A stretch of 6,831 bases of DNA from an uncultured Eubacteriales bacterium (GTDB lineage Bacteria; Bacillota; Clostridia; Christensenellales; Aristaeellaceae), in contig URUF01000083.1 in NCBI GenBank assembly GCA_900550955.1, positions 1 through 6,831 of the forward strand, read 5' to 3'. Shown piece after piece: positions 1 to 4,754 of this stretch. Position numbers and translations under genes: made by a program. Numbering within the stretch: position 1 is the stretch's first letter; each line of letters begins with the position of its first letter. The notes beneath the pieces were generated by a model. It made no database searches. It worked only from the letters and a program-made list of their open reading frames with translations, and was not told where the DNA came from.

Positions 1-1856
1 GCATGGGCAACCGCATCAACACCATCATGCAGGCCGCGTTCTTCAAGCTGGCCGAGGTCATCCCCTACGAGCAGGCGGACGAGTACATGAAAGCGTATGC
101 CAAGAAGGCCTATGGCAAGAAGGGCGACGCCATCGTCAAGAAGAACTGGGACGCCATTGACATCGCCATTTCCGGCCTGGTCAAGATTGACGTGCCCGAA
201 AGCTGGGCCAACGCCACCACCGGCGCGGAGCCCGTGAAGGTGCAGTCCACCGAGTACTTCCGCACCTTCGTTGAGCCCATCCTGGCCCAGGAAGGCGACA
301 GCCTGCCCGTAAGCGCGTTCGATCCCTCCGGCTGCGTGCCCACCGGCACCACCAAGTTCGAGAAGCGCGGCATCGCCGTAACCGTGCCCGAGTGGAAGAT
401 CGACAAGTGCATCCAGTGCGGCAACTGCTCCATGGTTTGCCCGCATGCCTGCATCCGTCCCATCTACGCCTCCGAGGAGGTTATGAAGAACGCTCCCGAG
501 AGCTATGCCACCAAGAACGCCACCGGCAAGGAGTTCGCCGGCATGCAGTACCGCATGCAGGTAAGCCCGCTGGATTGCACCGGCTGCGGCAACTGCGTGC
601 AGGTTTGCCCCGCCAAGGAAAAGGCGTTGGAGATGAAGCCGCTGGCCTCCCAGATGGTTGAGGAAAAGAACTGGGAGTTCGCCATGACCGTGCCCGAGGT
701 CAAGGGCATCGAAAACGTATCCAGCGTGAAGAACAGCCAGGCCCTCAAGCCCCTGTTTGAGTTCTCCGGCGCGTGCGCTGGCTGCGGCGAAACCCCGTAT
801 GTAAAGCTTGTTACCCAGCTGTTTGGCGACCGCATGATCGTTGCCAACGCCACGGGCTGCTCCTCCATCTACGGCGGCTCCGCCCCCACCTGCCCCTACA
901 CCACCAACGAGGAAGGCCATGGTCCCGCCTGGGCCAACAGCCTGTTTGAGGACAACGCCGAGTTTGGCTTCGGCATGAACCTAGCCATCACCCAGCGCCG
1001 CGCCAAGCTGGCCGACAACGTGCGCGCCTTTGCCCAAAAGGCCGCCAGCGACGAGGCCAAGGCCGTGTGCCAGGAATGGCTGGACAGCATGAACGACGGC
1101 AAGCAGAGCAAGGTTGCCAGCAAGAAGCTTAAGGAAATGGTGTCCGCCTGCGCCGGCTGCGGCTGCGAGTGCGACGAGCTGGCTAAGGCCATCCTTGCCG
1201 ATAGCGACATCATGGTGAAGAAGAGCTTCTGGATCTTCGGCGGCGACGGCTGGGCCTACGACATCGGCTACGGCGGATTGGATCACGTTTTGGCCCAGAA
1301 CCAGGACGTGAACGTGCTGGTGCTTGATACCGAGGTGTACTCCAACACCGGCGGCCAGTCCTCCAAGTCCACGCCTACGGGCTCCATCGCGAAGTTCGCT
1401 GCCAGCGGCAAGCGCACCAAGAAGAAGGATCTGGGCATGATGGCCATGAGCTACGGTTATGTGTACGTTGCCTGCGTAGCCATGAGCAATCCCACCCAGG
1501 TTGTAAAGGCCATGGTAGAGGCCGAGGCTTATCACGGTCCCTCCCTGGTGATCGCCTACGCGCCCTGCATCAACCATGGCATCAACATGGGCCTGGCGCA
1601 GGCCGAGATCAAGAAGGCTGTGGATTGCGGCTACTGGACGCTGTACCGCTACAATCCCGACCTGGCCGAGCAGGGCAAGAACCCCCTCACCCTGGATTCC
1701 AAGGAGCCGCAGGGCGGCTATCAGGACTTCATCAAGGGCGAGGTGCGTTACGCTTCCCTGGCCAAGATGTTCCCCGAGGTTGCTCAGGGCCTGTTCGAGA
1801 AGAACGAGGCCGACGCGATGGCCAAGTACGCCAAGTACAAGAGCCTGGCCGAGTAA
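1..1856 (+). CDS. nifJ: Pyruvate:ferredoxin oxidoreductase, C-terminal half (5' end outside window)
   Basis: Oxidatively decarboxylates pyruvate with CoA to acetyl-CoA and CO2, passing electrons to ferredoxin; a cytosolic, oxygen-sensitive enzyme of central anaerobic metabolism. The frame is open to the left edge, and about 617 residues remain of a family near 1,170. Numbering from the first full codon (base 3), the ferredoxin-like domain has two CxxCxxCxxxC sets, C136/139/142/146 and C192/195/198/202, for two 4Fe-4S clusters. The thiamine diphosphate domain follows, with C258, C261, C286 and C522 at the positions expected for the proximal cluster. GDGW at 414-417 and the DTEVYSNTGGQ block at 442-452 form the cofactor and Mg site. 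The end at residue 617 fits the family's usual C-terminus. One oddity is an additional CxxCxCxC motif at 383-390. The family assignment is certain; the symbol follows the usual name for the single-chain enzyme (also called por). Confidence 0.97.
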   Translation, partial: MGNRINTIMQAAFFKLAEVIPYEQADEYMKAYAKKAYGKKGDAIVKKNWDAIDIAISGLVKIDVPESWANATTGAEPVKVQSTEYFRTFVEPILAQEGDSLPVSAFDPSGCVPTGTTKFEKRGIAVTVPEWKIDKCIQCGNCSMVCPHACIRPIYASEEVMKNAPESYATKNATGKEFAGMQYRMQVSPLDCTGCGNCVQVCPAKEKALEMKPLASQMVEEKNWEFAMTVPEVKGIENVSSVKNSQALKPLFEFSGACAGCGETPYVKLVTQLFGDRMIVANATGCSSIYGGSAPTCPYTTNEEGHGPAWANSLFEDNAEFGFGMNLAITQRRAKLADNVRAFAQKAASDEAKAVCQEWLDSMNDGKQSKVASKKLKEMVSACAGCGCECDELAKAILADSDIMVKKSFWIFGGDGWAYDIGYGGLDHVLAQNQDVNVLVLDTEVYSNTGGQSSKSTPTGSIAKFAASGKRTKKKDLGMMAMSYGYVYVACVAMSNPTQVVKAMVEAEAYHGPSLVIAYAPCINHGINMGLAQAEIKKAVDCGYWTLYRYNPDLAEQGKNPLTLDSKEPQGGYQDFIKGEVRYASLAKMFPEVAQGLFEKNEADAMAKYAKYKSLAE

Positions 1857-1876
1857 CCGGATTTGGGTATACGATG

Positions 1877-1907
1877 GGAGCGCTCCTTTCGGGGCGCTCC
1901 TTTTCAT
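1877..1907 (+). terminator. Rho-independent terminator of the pyruvate:ferredoxin oxidoreductase gene
   Basis: A 10-bp stem (1877-1886 with 1891-1900, one T-G wobble) closes on a TTTC loop and is followed by TTTTCATTT. It begins 20 bases after the stop codon. It should end the oxidoreductase transcript, separating it from the next gene. Confidence 0.88.
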
Positions 1908-1929
1908 TTGCCGCGGTTTATGCTATACT
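1901..1929 (+). promoter_or_regulatory. Extended -10 promoter for the Pro/Ala-rich membrane protein
   Basis: An extended -10 (TGC TATACT, hexamer 1924-1929) lies 17 bases after a weak -35, TTTTCA at 1901-1906 (4 of 6 matches to TTGACA). The -35 coincides with the T-tract of the preceding terminator, so the two signals are nested. Transcription should start near 1936, about 28 bases before the ATG. Support comes from sequence match and position only. Confidence 0.5.
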
Positions 1930-1963
1930 ATCCCTACCAAATTTGGGAAGGGGATGCGGGCGG

Positions 1964-2536
1964 ATGATGCAGGCGCAAAGCGGAGCCGCGCTGCTTAGGC
2001 CCATGCGCGCAGACAGCCTTACCAGGCGCATCGCGCCCGTCGCCCGGCCTGCTGGCGGCAACCCGCCCACAGCGCAGCCGCCTTCCGCCAATCCGCCCGC
2101 TATGGCTGCCGCAGCGCCCGCGCGCTGCGCCGCGGCCCGCTCGCCCTATTTAAAGCCCGCCACCCTGCCTGCGGCGCAGCGCGGGCCTGCTCCCGCGCCG
2201 GATTCCGCCACGCCTATGCATGGGGCGCAGCCCGAGGCCGCCGCCGTGACGCCATCCCCGGCAGAGCCCCTTGCCGCCGACCCGCTGGACGGCCTCGAGC
2301 TGCTCGCGCCCGACCTTTTCACCGCCGGGCCCGACGCCGAATGGCCCGACGAAACCTGCGAGGATGCGGTGCCTTCCGCCTCCATGCCCATGCCCGTATG
2401 CGTGCCGCTATACGACCTATCCGCCCCCGCTCCCACCCGCCGTCGCTGGCCGTGGGCGTTGCTTGGCTCCATGGCCCTGCTGGCCGCCTGCGCCTTTGGG
2501 GCGTGGCGGTTGGGGCTGTTAGCGACGCTATTCTAG
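1964..2536 (+). CDS. Pro/Ala-rich protein with a single C-terminal membrane segment, function unknown
   Basis: A 190-residue product that I do not recognise. The start at 1964 is chosen because GGAAGGGG (1946-1953) sits about 10 bases upstream and a promoter precedes it; the ATG at 1967 is an alternative, and the ATG at 1954 is in another frame. Residues 1-157 are rich in Ala and Pro, low in complexity and probably disordered, with an acidic stretch around 100-140. Residues 159-161 are Arg-Arg-Arg, followed by a hydrophobic segment at about 162-181 and a short hydrophobic tail. This predicts a tail-anchored, single-pass protein with its N-terminal part in the cytosol. It appears to be monocistronic, with its own promoter and terminator. 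GC-rich DNA yields chance Ala/Pro-rich open frames, so reality is supported mainly by the flanking signals and the membrane segment. Confidence 0.6.
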   Translation: MMQAQSGAALLRPMRADSLTRRIAPVARPAGGNPPTAQPPSANPPAMAAAAPARCAAARSPYLKPATLPAAQRGPAPAPDSATPMHGAQPEAAAVTPSPAEPLAADPLDGLELLAPDLFTAGPDAEWPDETCEDAVPSASMPMPVCVPLYDLSAPAPTRRRWPWALLGSMALLAACAFGAWRLGLLATLF

Positions 2537-2549
2537 CGCGCCGCTTTTT
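2521..2549 (+). terminator. Probable terminator overlapping the stop codon of the Pro/Ala-rich gene
   Basis: CGCTA (2526-2530) pairs with TAGCG (2534-2538), extended by AGCG with CGCT (2521-2524 with 2542-2545) across a small internal loop, and TTTTT follows at 2545-2549. The hairpin contains the stop codon. It is weaker than the terminator at 1877 because of the internal loop. Confidence 0.5.
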
Positions 2550-2733
2550 GATACTCAAAATCATAAGGTTTTTTTGACACTTTGGCGCCCAAATAGCGCC
2601 GCGAGTTTCTTGTGGCGAAATAAAGCGATACGCACAGATATAAGGGACTACCCTGCTATGCGGGGACGAAGCCCGTTCATCTTGACCGTTGACGGGGGCT
2701 GGCTCTGCTATTCCGTACAGGGCAGCATTATGA
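2550..2733. other. Intergenic stretch with small inverted repeats, no credible gene
   Basis: No open frame here has a ribosome binding site or recognisable protein. Visible structure: TTTTGA/TCAAAA arms at 2546-2560; a run of seven T at 2569-2575 leading into TTGACA (2574-2579), with no -10 hexamer at a good distance; GGCGC/GCGCC arms at 2584-2600; CCCGT/ACGGG arms near 2672-2695; and a stem of about nine pairs with one bulge between GCTGGCTCTG and CAGGGCAGC around 2698-2725. The last stem lies just upstream of the MazG-type gene's promoter, so it would not be in that mRNA. It may be a repeat element or an unrecognised RNA; I cannot decide. Confidence 0.35.
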
Positions 2734-2762
2734 TTGGAAAATCCATATATGTGTGCTATAAT
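2734..2762 (+). promoter_or_regulatory. Promoter of the MazG-type gene
   Basis: TTGGAA (2734-2739, 4 of 6 to consensus), a 17-base spacer, then a perfect TATAAT (2757-2762) preceded by TGC, giving an extended -10. The predicted start near 2769 leaves a leader of about 43 bases before the GTG codon. Confidence 0.8.
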
Positions 2763-2811
2763 GTACGGCGCGTAAATCGACAAATCCAATATTCAACGGA
2801 GGCATTATGCT

Positions 2812-3159
2812 GTGAAAGTTACCATAGAAGAGCTACAAGCATATTTGTTTGACCATTATAGCAATGGTGGGATCGACCAAAGCTTATTTATGAAGCTGGT
2901 AGAAGAAATAGGCGAGGTGGCCGAGGTCCTAAACAAAAAGGCTGGAAGAAAAGCAACTGGTAAGGAAGATTTACAGGCTCAATTGGGTAATGAACTAGCC
3001 GATGTGATACATTATGCCGTCGCTATTGCCGCATTAAATGGGCTTGATATGAATGACATTATCATCAGCAAGGATAAAGTGGCTTCCGTAAAATATAACC
3101 ATAAAACCAATTTGGAGCAGTTCGTCTTGAATCAGAGAAACGGCAAAGCGAACCAGTAA
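2812..3159 (+). CDS. MazG-like nucleotide pyrophosphohydrolase
   Basis: A 115-residue, all-helical protein of the MazG-like NTP pyrophosphohydrolase group, which hydrolyses (d)NTPs to NMP plus pyrophosphate using Mg2+. The metal-binding signature is intact: EExxE at 31, 32 and 35, E38 nearby, then ExxD at 61 and 64 in the next helix. A basic region with KYN at 94-96 follows, as in single-domain members. The GTG start at 2812 is supported by GGAGG at 2798-2802, nine bases upstream. An ATG at 2807 opens only a two-codon frame (Met-Leu-stop) overlapping the GTG. Two sequence lines counted by hand (2821-2940) have about 40-43% GC, clearly below the flanking genes, and the codons are AT-rich, suggesting horizontal gain. 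Small MazG-like proteins occur in phages and in housecleaning roles; the physiological substrate cannot be read from sequence. Confidence 0.85.
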   Translation: MKVTIEELQAYLFDHYSNGGIDQSLFMKLVEEIGEVAEVLNKKAGRKATGKEDLQAQLGNELADVIHYAVAIAALNGLDMNDIIISKDKVASVKYNHKTNLEQFVLNQRNGKANQ

Positions 3160-3241
3160 ATTCCAAGCTGCATAAGGGGTTGGTATATTCCCAACAAGCA
3201 CAAGTTTCTCTTATTGCCGCAGGCGGAAACGAGCGGTTTTT

Positions 3242-3283
3242 ACGAAAAGGGTACCTCCAAAGGCTTATAAGGCCCTTTTTCGT
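3242..3283 (+). terminator. Candidate terminator downstream of the MazG-type gene
   Basis: ACGAAAAGGG (3242-3251) can pair with CCCTTTTTCGT (3273-3283), with one bulged T. An inner alternative pairs AAAGG (3259-3263) with CCTTT (3274-3278) before remaining T residues. It lies about 80 bases after the stop codon, which is rather far, but no better candidate is nearer. Confidence 0.5.
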
Positions 3284-3300
3284 CTATTCAATCAATAAAG

Positions 3301-3336
3301 AAACGTCCATGCGGATTGGCACCGCATGGACGTTTT
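3301..3336. terminator. Strong stem-loop between convergent genes, likely bidirectional terminator
   Basis: A perfect 14-bp stem (3301-3314 with 3322-3335) has a 7-base loop. It lies 9 bases beyond the stop of the minus-strand repeat-protein gene. Read on the minus strand it is followed by TTTCTTTATT, as a terminator should be; on the plus strand it is followed by TTTTC, so it can also stop readthrough from the MazG-type gene. Confidence 0.85.
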
Positions 3337-3344
3337 CACTGATT

Positions 3345-3572
3345 TTAATCCTTGTTTTCGTGCCGGAGCCGCTGCTTGGCTTCCTCCACGGTTTCGCCCT
3401 CTTTGGTGAGATAGCGCTCCACAAAGGCGTCCTCAACTTTGGCGTATCCGCCCACTACCGTTTCTTCAACTGTTTTGTATCCGCCCACAACGGTTTCCTC
3501 AATCGCTTTGTATGCGCCCACAACCTTCTCGGCGATCTTTTCATTTGCCTTTACAAGCTTTGACTTTGCCAT
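3345..3572 (-). CDS. Small charged protein built of 11-residue repeats
   Basis: A 75-residue protein starting MAKSK. The ATG at 3572 is chosen because AAAGGA lies about 10 bases upstream. The frame also stays open upstream to an ATG at 3668, giving a 107-residue form with an N-terminal hydrophobic segment, but that part looks like the detached C-terminus of the neighbouring membrane protein. Residues 17-60 hold four consecutive 11-residue units: VVGAYKAIEET, VVGGYKTVEET, VVGGYAKVEDA, and a diverged fourth beginning FVERY. The first three are visible in DNA as 33-base repeats (3445-3543). An acidic/basic tail with GETVEEAK follows. Hendecad periodicity with Gly-Tyr and Lys/Glu suggests one long amphipathic helix that could coil or lie on a membrane. 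I have an impression of similar small proteins in other Clostridia, but no known function. It is the last gene of the minus-strand operon. Confidence 0.75.
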   Translation of the reverse strand: MAKSKLVKANEKIAEKVVGAYKAIEETVVGGYKTVEETVVGGYAKVEDAFVERYLTKEGETVEEAKQRLRHENKD

Positions 3573-3668
3573 TCCAAATCCGTCCTTTCTTTTGATTCCG
3601 CGTGCCGCCGTTACGCCTCCCAGCGCAAGGATAAAGAGGCAAACGGCGGCGCCCGTAACTGCGTTCAT
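3573..3668 (-). pseudogene. Hydrophobic segment, probable displaced C-terminus of the membrane protein
   Basis: This stretch encodes 32 residues in the frame of the repeat-protein gene: MNAVTGAAVCLFILALGG, then VTAARGIKRKDGFG. It is a membrane segment followed by a basic tail, fused without a stop to the MAKSK start. Its ATG shares a base with the preceding stop (TAATG). Ribosome binding upstream of this ATG is weak (CAGG, three bases away), whereas AAAGGA serves the internal MAKSK start. The preferred reading is the last membrane helix of the upstream protein, displaced by a frameshift. The alternative is a genuine membrane anchor giving a 107-residue form of the repeat protein. Confidence 0.5.
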
Positions 3669-4252
3669 TACCTGCAGGGATGCCCGCTATGCGAAAAAGA
3701 AGCAAACATAGCCATTTGCAGGGTTAGCGCCGAGGCGGCCGCATCCGCATAGCCAATCGCGCGAACAACCGTAAGCAGGGGAGAGGCGTTCTCCCTCCGT
3801 TGCCTAACCGCGCGCATGCCCGCCATTGCAAGCTTCCAAAAGGTATATGTTGCAATGGTAATCATCAGGATGGTATCATGCCCTGCGGCGACGTTATGCG
3901 ACAGGCTGGCGAAAACGAAGCCGGCAAAGATCAGGCTTAATACCATGAGCAGGCCGCCGGAGAGCCTCATCACAAAATACTCCATACCGGCGGAAGACTT
4001 TGCGCCGCCTTTCCAACCGCATAAGACGGCGGAAAAACGCATGATGCTTAAAACAGTATAATAGGCGCCCATGGCGAGGAACCACATAGACCCCGTAACC
4101 ATCCCCACTGCGCCGTTGTACAGAGCGTACAGCAGGTTTATCACAAAACCGGCGGCGGCAGATAGCAGAATTCGATATCGCTGGTCATTGGCAATCCGCT
4201 TGCCCAGCGCGTCTTGCGCAAGCCTGGCGGAGATGCTCCGCCTCAGCCTCAC
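3668..4252 (-). CDS. Polytopic membrane protein, apparently frameshifted near its C-terminus
   Basis: A 194-residue membrane protein of unknown function. The GTG start at 4252 is chosen because it overlaps the upstream stop codon as GTGA, implying translational coupling; the frame continues further upstream but only inside the preceding gene. Predicted membrane segments lie at about 28-47, 55-72, 97-118, 126-146 and 168-186, with basic loops such as RQRR after the fourth. The encoded end (HSGHPCR) is an abrupt non-membrane tail. Immediately after, in the -1 frame, comes a hydrophobic stretch beginning MNAVTGAAVCLFILALGG and ending in a basic tail, which would make a sensible sixth segment and return the C-terminus to the cytosol. 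I infer loss of one base between 3668 and 3686, real or a sequencing error. The TAATG overlap alternatively reads as a coupled start. Role unknown; probably acts with its operon partners. Confidence 0.7.
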   Translation of the reverse strand: MRLRRSISARLAQDALGKRIANDQRYRILLSAAAGFVINLLYALYNGAVGMVTGSMWFLAMGAYYTVLSIMRFSAVLCGWKGGAKSSAGMEYFVMRLSGGLLMVLSLIFAGFVFASLSHNVAAGHDTILMITIATYTFWKLAMAGMRAVRQRRENASPLLTVVRAIGYADAAASALTLQMAMFASFSHSGHPCR

Positions 4253-4620
4253 GCCTTTATGCCTTTTGCAAGGGGAATCAGGCATAGCAGCGCAACAATC
4301 CCGATCAGCCCAATCACAACGCCCAGGAGCATTTGGTTCCATACCATGCAAAAGCACATTCCCACCCCCAGGCCCAGCGCGCCCAGGGCTCCAACCAAAA
4401 TGGTAAGAACCGTCTTCCCCGTCAGGTGAATCGGGGGCTTATGCTCCATTTTTCGCCATACAAGCAGGGTGATCAGCCCCATAAGCAGCCCGGCGCAGCC
4501 AAACGCAACCCCCGGCTGGAAGGCGTCCCATTCCTTTACAAGCGTCATACACATGCCAAGCGCGAACAGCACGGCGCTGACCGTTCCCAATACCATTGCG
4601 GCAAAGCTGCTCTTCTTCAT
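4249..4620 (-). CDS. Small four-helix membrane protein with internal duplication
   Basis: A 123-residue integral membrane protein starting MKKSSF. The start at 4620 is preferred over ATG 4632 and TTG 4638 because GGAG lies about 12 bases upstream of it but touches or overlaps the other two; the longer forms would add only 4-6 residues. Predicted membrane segments are at about 6-28, 37-55, 70-93 and 97-118, with a cytosolic loop containing RKMEHK. The two halves resemble each other: each has a glycine-rich helix ending GMC (22-24 and 87-89), a Trp a few residues later (W31, W94), then a GV-x-x-G helix. This suggests duplication of a two-helix hairpin. I recognise the general type as an uncharacterised clostridial membrane protein without a known function. 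It is the first gene of the minus-strand operon and overlaps the next by four bases. Confidence 0.75.
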   Translation of the reverse strand: MKKSSFAAMVLGTVSAVLFALGMCMTLVKEWDAFQPGVAFGCAGLLMGLITLLVWRKMEHKPPIHLTGKTVLTILVGALGALGLGVGMCFCMVWNQMLLGVVIGLIGIVALLCLIPLAKGIKA

Positions 4621-4645
4621 ATCCAAACGCATCTCCAAAAAGATT

Positions 4646-4665
4646 AAAACAACAGTTGTTGTTTT
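4646..4665. promoter_or_regulatory. Putative TetR-type operator 1
   Basis: AAAACAAC and GTTGTTTT form 8-bp inverted arms around AGTT. The core CAACAGTTGT (4650-4659) recurs inverted at 4721-4730. The site covers the -35 region of the rightward promoter and lies just downstream of the expected start of the leftward transcript, so bound repressor could block both. Confidence 0.6.
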
Positions 4666-4684
4666 TATTCAAATGTAGTATACT
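4656..4684 (+). promoter_or_regulatory. Rightward promoter for the TetR-type gene
   Basis: TTGTTG (4656-4661, 3 of 6 to consensus) lies 17 bases before TATACT (4679-4684, 5 of 6). The -35 lies within putative operator 1. The predicted start near 4691 gives a leader of about 64 bases. Confidence 0.55.
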
Positions 4685-4706
4685 ATCGCCCAGGGATGAA
4701 AAACAA
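4677..4706 (-). promoter_or_regulatory. Leftward promoter for the membrane/repeat-protein operon
   Basis: On the minus strand TATACT occupies 4682-4677, overlapping the rightward -10 within the palindrome TAGTATACTA (4676-4685). A weak -35, TTGTTT (4706-4701), lies 18 bases upstream. The predicted start near 4670 leaves about 50 bases before the first ATG, with putative operator 1 in that leader. Confidence 0.5.
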
Positions 4707-4720
4707 TCATCAACTTCGGC

Positions 4721-4730
4721 ACAACTGTTG
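4721..4730. promoter_or_regulatory. Putative TetR-type operator 2
   Basis: ACAACTGTTG is the exact reverse complement of the core of operator 1 and is itself a near-palindrome (CAAC-T-GTTG). The centres of the two sites are 72 bp apart, close to seven helical turns. This site sits in the leader of the TetR-type gene, upstream of its ribosome binding site. Confidence 0.55.
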
Positions 4731-4754
4731 GAATAATCGAGGGGAGGAGAGGGC

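Noticed and set aside
981..1907. Long minus-strand open frame of 308 codons
   Set aside because: It lies opposite the oxidoreductase, is rich in Leu/Gly/Ala/His as expected from antisense of GC-rich codons, and has no recognisable domain.
1625..1963. N-terminal extension of the Pro/Ala-rich protein into the oxidoreductase gene
   Set aside because: The frame is open there only by chance; a terminator, a promoter and a ribosome binding site all place the start at 1964.
2574..2602. TTGACA at 2574-2579 as a promoter
   Set aside because: No acceptable -10 hexamer lies 16-18 bases downstream.
2319..2789. Minus-strand open frame of 156 codons spanning the intergenic region
   Set aside because: It runs into the antisense of the Pro/Ala-rich gene, has no ribosome binding site that I can see, and resembles no protein family I know.
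2574..2852. Plus-strand open frame of 92 codons
   Set aside because: It runs through the MazG-type promoter and start in another frame and lacks a ribosome binding site.
3445..3543. 33-base direct repeats considered as a CRISPR-like or non-coding repeat array
   Set aside because: There are no spacers; the units are contiguous and encode the 11-residue repeats in frame.
3180..3563. Plus-strand open frame of 127 codons with repeated Ala-His-Asn-Gly words
   Set aside because: The repetitive part is the antisense of the 33-base repeats of the minus-strand repeat protein, and the frame crosses two hairpin terminators.
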